A stretch of 64,000 nucleotides of DNA from Rhodococcus sp. IEGM 1379 (lineage in GTDB: Bacteria; Actinomycetota; Actinomycetes; Mycobacteriales; Mycobacteriaceae): contig NZ_JASHKR010000020.1 in NCBI RefSeq assembly GCF_030056815.1, forward strand, positions 1 through 64,000. Direction: 5' to 3'. Both the position numbers and the translations under genes were made by a program. The notes below the pieces were generated by a model. That model made no database searches and had not been told where the DNA came from. It saw only the letters and a list, made by a program, of their open reading frames with translations. Below are positions 24,721 to 33,784 of the stretch, in pieces; position 1 is the stretch's first letter; each line of letters starts with the position of its first letter.

Positions 24721-26510
24721 CTCTTGGCGTACATTCCTTCGATCTCTTTGGAGAAGCGGTCGACGACGACGTTGCGCTTGATCTTGAGCGTTGCTGTCAT
24801 TTCGCCGTCTTCTTCGGTGAGATCGCGATCGAGGATGACAAACTTCTTGATCGACTCGGCATGCGAGACAGCCGAATTGGCATCATCGATGGCCTTCTGC
24901 AGTTCGGCGCGAAGATCTTTGTCGTCACGCAGTTCAGCAACGGTGGCGTCGACAGGCTTGCCGTTCTCGGCCTTCCACTTCTCGAACACCTCAGGATCAA
25001 CCGTCAACAGCGCCGTGATGTATGTCTTTCCGTCACCGACGACCACGGCCTGCGAGACGATGGAATGTGAGCGGATGCGATCTTCCATCGGGCCGGGTGA
25101 GACGTTTTTGCCACCGGCCGTCACCAGCAGATCCTTCTTGCGACCGGTGATGGAAAGGTAACCGTCACTGTCGAGTTCACCGAGATCTCCGGTTCGCAAC
25201 CAACCGTTGTCAAAGGTATCTGCGGTTGCCTTCTCGTTCTTCCAGTAGCCCTTGAATACCACTCCCCCGTTGAGCTCGATCTCACCGTCCTCGGCGATAC
25301 GAACTCCGTTGCCGCCCATGGACCGTCCGACGGTTCCGATCTTCTGAGCACCGGGGATGTTGACGCAGTGGGCTGCCGTGGTTTCGGTGAGACCGTAGCC
25401 TTCGTAGATCGGGACTCCGAGACCGCGGAAGAAGTGGCCGAGTTCCGATGTGAGTGCGCCGCCGCCCGAGATGGCGAACCAACATTCGCCGCCGAGAGCT
25501 GCGCGGAGCTTCGAGTACACAAGCTTGTCCGCGAGAGCGTGCTTTGCCTTCAGAATCAGCGAAGGACCACCCTTGTCGAGTGCTTGGCTATATTCCTTGG
25601 CAGTTGCTTCTGCGAAGGCAAAGATCGCGCCGGGCACCTTGCCGCCCGACTCCGCTTTGCGGGCCGCGCCGTCGCGAACCTTCTCGAAGACACGGGGAAC
25701 GCCGAGAATCGTGTTGGGCTTGTATCGCTCGAATTGCGTCGTGATGGTACCAAAATCGGACCAGTGGGCCTGCGAAGCGCCGGCTTCGAAAGTGGCCAAC
25801 GACACGGCGCGCGCAAGAACGTGCGCAAGGGGCAGGAAGGTGAGGACTCGGTTGCCGGGAACGGCAACCTTGCCGATCGAGGCGGTGAGAATGCCGCGCA
25901 CCTCGGACAAGAAGTTGCGGTGAGTGAGGACGCACCCCTTCGGGCGTCCCGTCGTCCCGGAGGTATAGACGAGCGATGCCAGATCGTCAGCCTTGATTCC
26001 GTCGAGTCGCTTCTTCAGTTCTGTACCGTCGACGTCGACGCCGCCTCTAGTCAGCGTCTCGACTGCGCCGGCGTCGATCTGCATGACAGCCTTGAGGGTG
26101 CTCGGCGCATCCTGAAACAGTTTTTCGTGAGTCCCGGTCTCGACGACAGCCATGACAGCTTCGGAGTCTTCGAGGATCCAGCTGACCTGCCCCTGCGAGG
26201 ACGAATCGTAAATCGGGACTGTCGCAGCGCCGACCGCCCAAATGGCGAAGTCGAAGAGTGTCCACTCGTACCGCGTCGCCGACAGCAATGCGACGCGGTC
26301 ACCGGACTGGACTCCGGCAGCGATCAGGCCATTCGCGACGCCCGTGACCTGCTCGGCAAACTCCTCAGCCGAAACGTCGATCCACGTGTCGCCGTTGGGC
26401 CGCGAGAACACCGTGAGGTTCGGGGTTCGCTCGGCGTGTGTGAAAACCGTGTGCACCACGGACTCGTTATCGGAGATGACGAACTGGGCTTTAGCGCTGT
26501 AGTCACTCAC
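24717..26510 (-). CDS. Long-chain fatty-acid-CoA ligase (FadD15-like)
   Basis: The 597-residue AMP-forming ligase has the P-loop LVYTSGTTGRPKGCVLTH, the A5 region YEGYGLTETTA, the A7/A8 motifs GWLRTGDLGELDSDGYLSITGRKKDLLVTAGGKNVSP, and the C-terminal A10 Lys in ATLKIKRNVV. It activates fatty acids with ATP and CoA in the cytoplasm. Length and motif order match the FadD15 group of actinobacteria. Its ATG overlaps the stop of the MarR gene by ATGA, so the two form an operon. Confidence 0.92.
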   Translation of the reverse strand: MSDYSAKAQFVISDNESVVHTVFTHAERTPNLTVFSRPNGDTWIDVSAEEFAEQVTGVANGLIAAGVQSGDRVALLSATRYEWTLFDFAIWAVGAATVPIYDSSSQGQVSWILEDSEAVMAVVETGTHEKLFQDAPSTLKAVMQIDAGAVETLTRGGVDVDGTELKKRLDGIKADDLASLVYTSGTTGRPKGCVLTHRNFLSEVRGILTASIGKVAVPGNRVLTFLPLAHVLARAVSLATFEAGASQAHWSDFGTITTQFERYKPNTILGVPRVFEKVRDGAARKAESGGKVPGAIFAFAEATAKEYSQALDKGGPSLILKAKHALADKLVYSKLRAALGGECWFAISGGGALTSELGHFFRGLGVPIYEGYGLTETTAAHCVNIPGAQKIGTVGRSMGGNGVRIAEDGEIELNGGVVFKGYWKNEKATADTFDNGWLRTGDLGELDSDGYLSITGRKKDLLVTAGGKNVSPGPMEDRIRSHSIVSQAVVVGDGKTYITALLTVDPEVFEKWKAENGKPVDATVAELRDDKDLRAELQKAIDDANSAVSHAESIKKFVILDRDLTEEDGEMTATLKIKRNVVVDRFSKEIEGMYAKS

Positions 26511-26968
26511 AGGTTTTCATCTCCGTTGGTCTGCGATTCGGTACTGATTCTGAAACGGTGAAGGGCGCGGGCAAATTCTGCGATCTCGGACTCCGACCAA
26601 TCCTGCAGCCTGCTGGTGACTTGGTCGAGTCGACGCGCGTCGGCGGCATCAAGATAGGTGCGGCCTGCGTCCGTGAGGTGCAGTGGGTTGCCCTGGCGAA
26701 CAGGTCCGGGGTCGGCAAACACCCAGCCTGCGTCGATACATCCGCGTACTTGCCGCGAGATGGTGGAGCGGTTGACGCCGAAGACGTCGGAAATCTCGGT
26801 AGCTCGGCAGCCGTCGTTGCGGCCGATAAACGAGAGGAAGGAATGTTGCGCGATGGACGGCTGATCATCGGATTGGCGATCGCCTGTCATCAGCTGACGC
26901 GTCAGGTGCACCAGCTCGTCATGGACGGCTGGTGGGCCGGTGAGCGATTTTGCCCCTGTGTGTTGCAC
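26507..26968 (-). CDS. MarR-family transcriptional regulator
   Basis: The 153-residue protein has a winged helix-turn-helix (LSFIGRNDGCRATEISDVFGVNRSTISRQVRGCIDAGWVFADPGPVRQGNPLHLTDAGR). The start is a GTG at 26968. No ribosome site is visible; TATAGT ends six bases before the GTG, which fits a leaderless transcript. It overlaps fadD by four bases, so it probably senses a fatty-acid-related ligand and controls its own operon; this is inferred from position only. Confidence 0.85.
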   Translation of the reverse strand: MQHTGAKSLTGPPAVHDELVHLTRQLMTGDRQSDDQPSIAQHSFLSFIGRNDGCRATEISDVFGVNRSTISRQVRGCIDAGWVFADPGPVRQGNPLHLTDAGRTYLDAADARRLDQVTSRLQDWSESEIAEFARALHRFRISTESQTNGDENL

Positions 26969-27007
26969 TGAGCAACTATAACGCCAGTCCCTACGCCCAA
27001 CGCAAGG

Positions 27008-27051
27008 TGACCGCCACCACCGACAGCAAAAAGCCTCGGTGATGGCGGTCA
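27008..27051 (-). terminator. Hairpin after the symporter operon
   Basis: A 16-base stem with one mismatch pairs 27008-27023 with 27036-27051. On the minus strand the loop includes a run of T. It lies just after the stop of the 43-residue subunit gene. Confidence 0.65.
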
Positions 27052-27055
27052 GCGC

Positions 27056-27187
27056 TTACACCAGATCTTCGCCGTTGCGGCGAGCTTCCATCCAGTCCTT
27101 GATGAATCCCCGACTGATGACCGCCAGGACAACAGCGACCAACACAGGCCAGATCAGGACGTAGATGGTCAGTAGAGCTGTACTCAT
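27056..27187 (-). CDS. Small membrane subunit of a sodium:solute symporter
   Basis: The 43-residue protein is a single hydrophobic helix with a charged cytoplasmic end (MSTALLTIYVLIWPVLVAVVLAVISRGFIKDWMEARRNGEDLV). It matches the small accessory subunits encoded beside SSS-family symporters in actinobacteria. It lies 28 bases after the symporter gene and before a hairpin. An in-frame extension to 27289 lacks a ribosome site and would overlap the symporter. Confidence 0.78.
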   Translation of the reverse strand: MSTALLTIYVLIWPVLVAVVLAVISRGFIKDWMEARRNGEDLV

Positions 27188-27215
27188 TCGTACTCCTTCA
27201 GTTTTGAGGCGACAG

Positions 27216-28901
27216 CTATCTGCCGGACACACCCAGCTCGGAAACATCGTCACGCGGATCCGTCTCGGGATCCTCCTCGTCGAAGTCACCTGTCCGCTGC
27301 TTGATCAACTCGAAATCGAATGTCTCGCTCTGGTTCACCGACATCGCGAAACACACGACGGTACTGACGGCATAGGCGACCAAAGATCCACTGAGCGTGG
27401 GGTAATCGTGGAGGAAGCCGATCGCGAACGGCGCCGAGATCAGGATCGCCAGCCCGCCGACGATCTGCGCAACCTTCAGCCCGAAGAATCCGAAGGCCAT
27501 GAGCCCCAGCACCACTCCGATACCGATCACGGAGACGATGTCGAAGAGGATTCCAATCACACCGTCCATCGGCACCCAACTGAAACGCACCGGCAAGAAC
27601 GCCGCGAGCGCTACGAGGACCGACACGGTGAAGGCCTTGTTGGTCACCTTGCCCCAGTAGAAACTCGCGATGACGGGGAATACGAGCGCACCCCAGAGAG
27701 CTCCGACAAATACCAGTAGATCCAGAATGCTCAATTGCAGACTTGCCAATGCAATCGCGACAGCCGTCGCGACGATCATTGTCACTCGACCGATGAGCAG
27801 CATCCGTCGCGGATTGGCCTTACCGGCGACGGTCTGGCCGTATACATCGGTCATCATGATCGACGAGAGTGCCGCCAGATCCGAGTCCGCCGTTGAGGAC
27901 AGTGCTCCGATGATCATGACAAAGAAAACAGCCAGCAAGATTCCCGGCAAGTACGACGCCGCCATCTGCGGAATCAAGTTGTTGACGTCGCCGCCCATCG
28001 GCTCGACGCCGAGGTACAACGCGAGAACACCGAGCATGCCGACGCCGATTACCGTTGCGCCGTAGCCCACTGTGGCGGTGATGAAGGTGGGCTTGATCAG
28101 GTCTTCGCGGACCGCGAACAATCGCTGCGCGATGGTCTGGTTTCCGATTGCGTACGCAAGTACAGCAGCGATGTACGGCGCGCCTTGCTCGAAGAAGGCG
28201 ACACTCGAGAAGAAGTTGCCCTGCTCAGCAGTGAGGTTGCCGGCGCCGCTCTCGAAGGCTGTAGGGAATCCTGCCGCGAAGAAGATGAACGGCACCAAAA
28301 CGACTACCGCGCCGAGCATTCCGATCAATTGCACAAAGTCGGTCAGTACCGAAGCACGGAATCCCGACCACAGTGTGTACAGCAGAACACCCAGCGCAAC
28401 GATGAAGACGCCCTGGATGAAGTTGAACGGGGACAGCAACGAAATCAGCAGACCACCAGCGAGGAAGTTCGACATCAAACTGATGACACTGCCGACGATA
28501 TTGGATCCCGCAAGCATGAGCTGGCTGGAGCGGCCGTGGCGCGCATACATAACTTCGGCCAAGGTGTGGGCCTTCGGCGCTACTTTACGAATTCGCTGCC
28601 CGAACGGATAGATGAAAAGAATCATCAACGCGCCCCACAGTCCGTAATGAATCGGACCTGAGATTCCGTAGGTATATCCGGAGGTGGCGGATGCATACAT
28701 CGACGACGCCCAAATCCACGTGGCCGTCATACTGGCAGCCGAAACACCGAATCCCAATTTATTGCCGGCGGTCATAAACTCGTCGGCATTTTCCTGCTTC
28801 TTACTGATACGAAGAGAAATGAGAAAAGTTCCACCGTAAAAAGCCACCAGTAGTGAAACAATTACCAACGTACTGAACTGGACCATATCGGATCCTGTCA
28901 C
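27216..28901 (-). CDS. Sodium:solute symporter (SSS family)
   Basis: The 561-residue protein has 13-14 hydrophobic segments. SSS landmarks are DEFMTAGNKLGFGVSAASMTATWIWASSMYASATSGYTYGISGPIHYGLWGA near the N-terminus, LIPQMAASYLPGILLAVFFVMIIGALSSTADSDLAALSSIMMTDVYG (with the conserved Ser/Thr sodium site), and a hydrophilic C-terminal tail. It takes up a small solute with sodium; the substrate (carboxylate, urea, amino acid) cannot be told. The GTG at 28901 has GAAGGA upstream; an ATG at 28886 is an alternative. Confidence 0.88.
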   Translation of the reverse strand: MTGSDMVQFSTLVIVSLLVAFYGGTFLISLRISKKQENADEFMTAGNKLGFGVSAASMTATWIWASSMYASATSGYTYGISGPIHYGLWGALMILFIYPFGQRIRKVAPKAHTLAEVMYARHGRSSQLMLAGSNIVGSVISLMSNFLAGGLLISLLSPFNFIQGVFIVALGVLLYTLWSGFRASVLTDFVQLIGMLGAVVVLVPFIFFAAGFPTAFESGAGNLTAEQGNFFSSVAFFEQGAPYIAAVLAYAIGNQTIAQRLFAVREDLIKPTFITATVGYGATVIGVGMLGVLALYLGVEPMGGDVNNLIPQMAASYLPGILLAVFFVMIIGALSSTADSDLAALSSIMMTDVYGQTVAGKANPRRMLLIGRVTMIVATAVAIALASLQLSILDLLVFVGALWGALVFPVIASFYWGKVTNKAFTVSVLVALAAFLPVRFSWVPMDGVIGILFDIVSVIGIGVVLGLMAFGFFGLKVAQIVGGLAILISAPFAIGFLHDYPTLSGSLVAYAVSTVVCFAMSVNQSETFDFELIKQRTGDFDEEDPETDPRDDVSELGVSGR

Positions 28902-29335
28902 GTCACATCCTTCGTTAATAATCGACAGAACAATGCGTAAAGATCCCAGTTTCGAATCCTTACGCTCTGTTGCTGCACGTCCGAGGAGTAACCGTCATAC
29001 CAAAACCGGTCACATATTCAATTGACTAACAACACACAATCGTCGAACGAAAACCTATACCTCCATTGAGCGAATGCCAGAGAGCCGAGCCGACGCATAA
29101 GGTCAATGCGTCGAACATTGGGGCGGATTCAAGCTTTTGGCTCGACCATCCAAATTCAGCAACTGGAAATTGACCATAGCATGACCCTAGTTTTACGACA
29201 CAAAATCCAAATTTGCCAATCCCTCGAAATTCGAGCATTTCACTGCCCAAAAAGTGCTTTCTTCCAGCGCATATAACAAATCCATATCGAATGAATCAGT
29301 CCACGATCCGATCCGTTTGACCTCGAATTTTTCAG
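28902..29335. other. A+T-rich intergenic stretch
   Basis: No convincing gene is seen. The section 29030-29335 is clearly richer in A+T than the rest of the window. One 60-codon minus-strand frame (29193-29375) has plausible residue composition but starts inside the broken gene next to it and lacks a ribosome site. The part next to 28901 probably holds the symporter promoter. The low G+C next to a decayed gene suggests foreign origin. Confidence 0.45.
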
Positions 29336-30558
29336 CTACATCGACAGGACTATTCGCGCGAACCCGCGGCCCCATTCCGGATCACACGGAACGTCTCGAT
29401 CGAGCGGGTTCGCGGCGATAGCGCCCATCATTCGCAGATACAACAGGGTGCCCCTCGCGACCGACGTCCAGTCATCGTCCTTGAGTTTGGTTCCACTCAC
29501 CGTACGCCAACCCAGCGCAGCCAATCCCTCGATCATCACTTCATTCCGCTCGGCCTCCGATAGGCCAGCGGCCAATGTGAGTAACAGGATTCGGCCAGCC
29601 TCCTGCGCAAGCTCACCCTTCCCCAACGGCAGCACCGCGACGATATGCCTCCACAACTCACCTTGGTACGCGATCATCGATGTACCGAGTCTGATGAGAA
29701 TCAATGTGCCTCTGTGCTTTCGGACCAACTTGAGTATCTTCGCGACTTCCAATAACTCCGAGAGCTGTGCACTACTACCGGAAGTGGTATCGATCCACTC
29801 ACTGCCCCAATCGAGTTCGTCGCGAGCTGACGCAACCTCTTCCGGCGGAAAGCATCCGGATGCAGTCAACCTAATGCCGTCTCCGTTGGCGTGATTCAGC
29901 AACCAATACAGATGGGTCAGCGCACCCCAACCATGGTGTCCACTGCCGTGTTGACCTCGTCCAAGACGAAGCGCTCGGAATCGAAACCTGAGTCGTTCGT
30001 CTGCGCTTCCAGGAACTCTCGATAGCCAATCGGACCGCCACAGTCCTCGGGAGGGCACGCCCGTGCTCCGCCGAAGCAATACGGTGCAGAAAGAGGACCT
30101 CGTTTGACGATCTCCCCGAGAACCAGCATGTGGCTCCACCGCGCCTCAAAGTTGTACTCGTACCGCAGGTGGACCCCCACCTCGAACAGCACCTCGTCGA
30201 GACGCACTTCGTCCTCGCCGAACTCGTCTTCGCTGTCTATCCCATCGCACTCGATCACATCCCGCATGAGGTACCGGTCGGGGCCGACGCTCGATGTGCG
30301 TTTCATACCTACCCACTGATGTTTGTGTTGGTCGCCTCACCCCATCAGTGCCTGCACAGCCGAATGCAGTTCGTCGAGTTGGATATTCGACGGCACTGAG
30401 AATCGCCGCCAGATGGGCGGCGTGACACCGTCGAGTTCGATCGTCACCAAGTAGTTGACAACCGTCCGGCCACCCGACTCTCCGGGCGCCGGCCGCTCCT
30501 CGTTGGAGGTCGGCACCAACTGCAGGTGTGATGATTTTCGAACTCGTCGAATCGTCAT
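29336..30558 (-). pseudogene. Broken pRiA4b ORF-3-like gene
   Basis: The 5' part (30558-30340) encodes the start of a pRiA4b ORF-3 domain: VNYLVTIELDGVTPPIWRRFSVPSNIQLDELHSAVQALMG. It stops at TGA (30337-30339), where the family has Trp (GW..H). Ten codons later in the same frame the domain resumes (GDQHKHQWVGMKRT ... YEYNFEARWSHMLVL ... ACPPEDCGGPIGYREFL ... FDSERFVLDEVN) down to 29917. At a run of four G near 29928 the frame must shift for the C-terminal helical domain (WGALTHLYWLLNHANGDGIRLTASGCFPPE ... IVLSM, end 29336). Two lesions mark it as a pseudogene. Recoding or two shorter functional genes are less likely. Confidence 0.75.
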
Positions 30559-30636
30559 TGATGGAGACTAGGACAGCCCTCCGACACGTTCGAGATCATC
30601 TCTGCTGCAACGATGTCGGCTTTGTCGGGCTCTGAC

Positions 30637-32775
30637 TCACCCTGACAATCTCGCCTGCTCGGCCCGCACAAAATCTTGCTCAGTTGGCGCCGCGGCCGAC
30701 TCCCATCCGGTTTCAACGGATCCTGCGTCGGACTCTTTGGCATGACTGCGCCTCGCGTACTCGTCGAATAGGTCTGACTTCTTCGCGAGCGTCGCGCGCA
30801 TCATGACGTCGACGCTGTCCTTGGCCAGTAGTCGGTGCACCTGCACCGTCCGCACCTGCCCCATCCGGTGAGCCCGCGCAATGGCCTGCGCTTCCGTGCT
30901 CGGTTTCCATTGCGGCTCAGCCAGAATGACGACGGACGCGGCCTGGATGTTCAATCCGACTCCCCCGGCTTCGATCTGCGACAGCAACACAGCATGCCCC
31001 GCGTGGGCCGTAAACTCGTCCACCAGTCGCTGCCGCTCAGCTGTTGCGGTTGCGCCGGTGATCGGTCCGAACACCTTACCCGGCAGCGAGTCTCGAATGA
31101 TGTCGAGGACTCCACGAAAGCACGAGAACACCAATACCTTCGCCTCGTTCTCCGCAGCTTCCTCCACGATCTCGACCATCCGCTCGAGCTTCGCGGACCC
31201 TGAGCGCGCTGCGGGCGCGTAAGCCGCTTGACGCATCGCCATGAAGTTGCCGCTGTGCACCGCAGACCGGTACGCCGACGCATCCTTCGCTCCGAGTAGC
31301 ACCCAGTCCTCGACCTCGATCAATTCGGGAAGTTCGGTCAGTACGTCAATCTGGTTGCGGCGCAGATATACCGGAGCAACGATCTTTCGAAATCCCGTCG
31401 CACCGGAGAGACCGTCACGGACGTGGATTTTCCCTGCGACAGCCGGCTGAACGTAGCTCACGAGGTTCTTGAATTCCTCGACTCGATTTTCCATCGGTGT
31501 ACCGCTGAGAAACACTGCCCATTCGCAAGAATCGAGCACAGTCCGCACTGCGCGGGCACGTTGGGTAGCGGGGTTCTTGATGAAGTGCGCTTCGTCGACG
31601 ATCAACATGTTCGGGGTAATGGTCAGCGTCAGCGCTTTGAGCGTATCGAAGGTGGTTATGGCGACGCCGCCCCATCGCGCCCACTCTCCGAGATCGGCGT
31701 CCCGCTCGCTACCGTGAATCTGCCACGGCCGCAGTGTGGTGTGCTTGGCCGTCTCGTTCATCCAGTTGCTGACAACACTCGCCGGACACACAACCAAGAC
31801 GTGACGCTTGTCCTGCGTCGCCAAATGCGCCGCGACAGCGAGGGCTTGAACTGTTTTGCCGAGGCCCATCTCGTCGCCGAGAATCGCCTTGCGTCGGGAC
31901 AGTAGGTACTGCGCGCCGAACGCCTGATATCCGCGCAGAAACGATCTCAGGTGTGTCCGATCGAGCGTGACGCGGTCTGCCGCATTCACCAGGTCGCGGG
32001 AAATGAAGCCGTGCGTCGCCTGTGCTTCCTCGACTGTGCCGACTGCGACGAACTGACTCAGCAGTGCGTTGATTGTCGCCGCATCGCGCTCGTATTCGAT
32101 CCACTGGTCGTCATAGCTCGGTGGCGGGTGAACGATTGCGAGTAGCTGCGCCCGTAAATCCTCGAGCCCAGGGGCCGACGCAATGGCGATGATCTGCTGA
32201 AGTGCTGCTTGTGCTTCTGCTCGCTTGGCTTTGCCCGAGAAGAATCGCGACAACCTGCTGCCCGCGCGCTGCGCCGGCACCCGCAGCGGATCAACCTGCT
32301 CTTTCAGAGACGTGATCGGACCACGCACTTGCTCAACTGCAGGTTCTGCATGCCGCAGTGTGAGCAACAGTCGCAGAATCTCGGTGTCTGTCTTCGACTT
32401 GCTATCCGGGTTCAACCGGAATCGCGTCTCCGAACGCACCCGCTTCTGCTGTGCGAGTGCTTCGGTGTGGATAGCCGACGCAGATTGGGGCCCGATGCCG
32501 GGCACCGTCCCCAGTGTCGCCGCCGACGAGTTCGCGACATCAGCCACCGTCCGGAACCGTGACTGCGCCAGACCGCCCATCCGGGTGCCCTTAGGTAGGG
32601 CGTCCTTGAGGGATTCCGCGGGGATCGCGCGCAGCGCGGCATCGATCTGGGCATCAAGCGCCCGAGTGACGGCGCTCGCAATCGATGCACGCACCGTGCG
32701 CGGCGTGTCGAGTGCCTGCTGCACGAGAGCGAAGAGCGCGTCGAGTGAGTTCAAAGTCTCATCCACATCGGACAT
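30637..32775 (-). CDS. SNF2-family DNA translocase/helicase-like ATPase
   Basis: The 712-residue protein has an N-terminal helical region with a helix-hairpin-helix (LGTVPGIGPQSASAIHTEAL, about residues 88-107). A complete SNF2 core follows: motif I LGDEMGLGKTVQALA, Ia VVCPASVVSNW, II VDEAHFIKN (DEAH), III FLSGTPMENR, IV-VI KVLVFSCFRGVLDIIRDSL, QIEAGGVGLNIQAASVVILAEPQWKPSTEAQAIARAHRMGQ. It should use ATP to move on double-stranded DNA. Its neighbours (broken pRiA4b gene, YbjN-like protein, HNH nuclease) give a defence-like context, but no complete known system is formed. Confidence 0.9.
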   Translation of the reverse strand: MSDVDETLNSLDALFALVQQALDTPRTVRASIASAVTRALDAQIDAALRAIPAESLKDALPKGTRMGGLAQSRFRTVADVANSSAATLGTVPGIGPQSASAIHTEALAQQKRVRSETRFRLNPDSKSKTDTEILRLLLTLRHAEPAVEQVRGPITSLKEQVDPLRVPAQRAGSRLSRFFSGKAKRAEAQAALQQIIAIASAPGLEDLRAQLLAIVHPPPSYDDQWIEYERDAATINALLSQFVAVGTVEEAQATHGFISRDLVNAADRVTLDRTHLRSFLRGYQAFGAQYLLSRRKAILGDEMGLGKTVQALAVAAHLATQDKRHVLVVCPASVVSNWMNETAKHTTLRPWQIHGSERDADLGEWARWGGVAITTFDTLKALTLTITPNMLIVDEAHFIKNPATQRARAVRTVLDSCEWAVFLSGTPMENRVEEFKNLVSYVQPAVAGKIHVRDGLSGATGFRKIVAPVYLRRNQIDVLTELPELIEVEDWVLLGAKDASAYRSAVHSGNFMAMRQAAYAPAARSGSAKLERMVEIVEEAAENEAKVLVFSCFRGVLDIIRDSLPGKVFGPITGATATAERQRLVDEFTAHAGHAVLLSQIEAGGVGLNIQAASVVILAEPQWKPSTEAQAIARAHRMGQVRTVQVHRLLAKDSVDVMMRATLAKKSDLFDEYARRSHAKESDAGSVETGWESAAAPTEQDFVRAEQARLSG

Positions 32776-32882
32776 GATCCACTAGCACGTTTTCAGTGCG
32801 CGCCGACTACCGTGGACCTGACATTCAACGCATAAAAATAGTGTCCAGCCCATGCTCGGGACTGGCACGGAACTGAGGATCC

Positions 32883-33485
32883 ATGAGCGAGAACGACACC
32901 ACCGCCGACCAGCCCCTTCACATCGACGGCGCTATGGCCATCGCAACGGACGAGCGTGACGAGTTGATTCGCTTGTGCGTCAAGTCCCTCGCCGAGATGT
33001 TCGGCAGCGAGCCCGCAACCGACGACGACGGCGACATTGTGGTGCCCGTGCATGGCTTCGTCGTCTACGTGACCGTCGCTGACGACGGCCCGCAGATCAA
33101 TGTGTGGTCCTCGATCGTCACCGGCCTCGGCAACCCGGCCCATGCTGCAACGCAGCTGATCGAACTCGCCCAGGAATGGCCGCGCCTGCGCTTCGCATTC
33201 AGTGGCGACCACCTCCTGGTCTCGACCATCCTCGACGCGGACCCATTTGCCCCGCAGCATCTGATCAACCTGGTCGACGAGGTTCACGAGTTCACCCACG
33301 AACTTGACGACGATTTCGCAGCATCCTTCGGCGGCGCCCTCGACTGCGATGAGGATGACGACAGCTACGCGGGCGAATGCAACGTCGGCGGCTGTGGCGA
33401 CGACTGTGACTGTGCATGTGGAGATGACGCCGACGCAGTCGACGGCGAGATTGGCATTACGGCAGTCACGCCGACTAGCAAGTAG
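32883..33485 (+). CDS. YbjN/TY-Chap-like protein with a Cys/Asp-rich tail
   Basis: The 200-residue protein holds one YbjN/type-III-chaperone-like domain (about residues 18-150) homologous to the middle domain of the 448-residue protein at 8935-10281. The C-terminal tail (about 155-185) is highly acidic with six Cys (ECNVGGCGDDCDCACGDDAD), which could bind a metal. It starts 107 bases from the divergent SNF2 gene and ends before a long hairpin. A role as partner of the SNF2 protein is possible from position only. Confidence 0.7.
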   Translation: MSENDTTADQPLHIDGAMAIATDERDELIRLCVKSLAEMFGSEPATDDDGDIVVPVHGFVVYVTVADDGPQINVWSSIVTGLGNPAHAATQLIELAQEWPRLRFAFSGDHLLVSTILDADPFAPQHLINLVDEVHEFTHELDDDFAASFGGALDCDEDDDSYAGECNVGGCGDDCDCACGDDADAVDGEIGITAVTPTSK

Positions 33486-33505
33486 CGCAACCGATCTTGA
33501 CTACC

Positions 33506-33548
33506 GAGATGCATGCGCGTTGCGAATTATGCAGCGCGCGTGCATCTC
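33506..33548 (+). terminator. Hairpin after the Cys-rich YbjN-like gene
   Basis: A 14-base stem (one G-T pair) joins 33506-33519 to 33535-33548 with a 15-base loop. It lies 20 bases after the stop. No T tract follows. The remaining bases up to 33784 hold no convincing gene. Confidence 0.55.
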
Positions 33549-33784
33549 TGCGAACGTTTGGATCACGCAGGGACTGGTTGTGGTAACCGCAGCATCGAGA
33601 ACACCAACCTGCCGTCATCCATCCAGATCAGCTCCGACGACCAAGACCAACAACTCGACCCGAGCACTCCGTTGGATCGCTTGCGCCGTTACTACAAAGA
33701 CCCGCCAAGGCCACCGAAAGCTGTATTCGCGCAGTAATTTCGACGTAGATTTTCGACACGATTTATCAGCAGACTCGACCGACT

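Noticed and set aside
25368-26561. Plus-strand frame of 397 codons opposite the fatty-acid-CoA ligase
   Set aside because: The opposite strand encodes a complete AMP-forming ligase with all motifs; the plus frame has no recognisable domain.
29193-29375. 60-codon minus-strand frame in A+T-rich DNA
   Set aside because: Residue composition is plausible but the start lies inside the broken pRiA4b gene and there is no ribosome site; not enough to call a gene.
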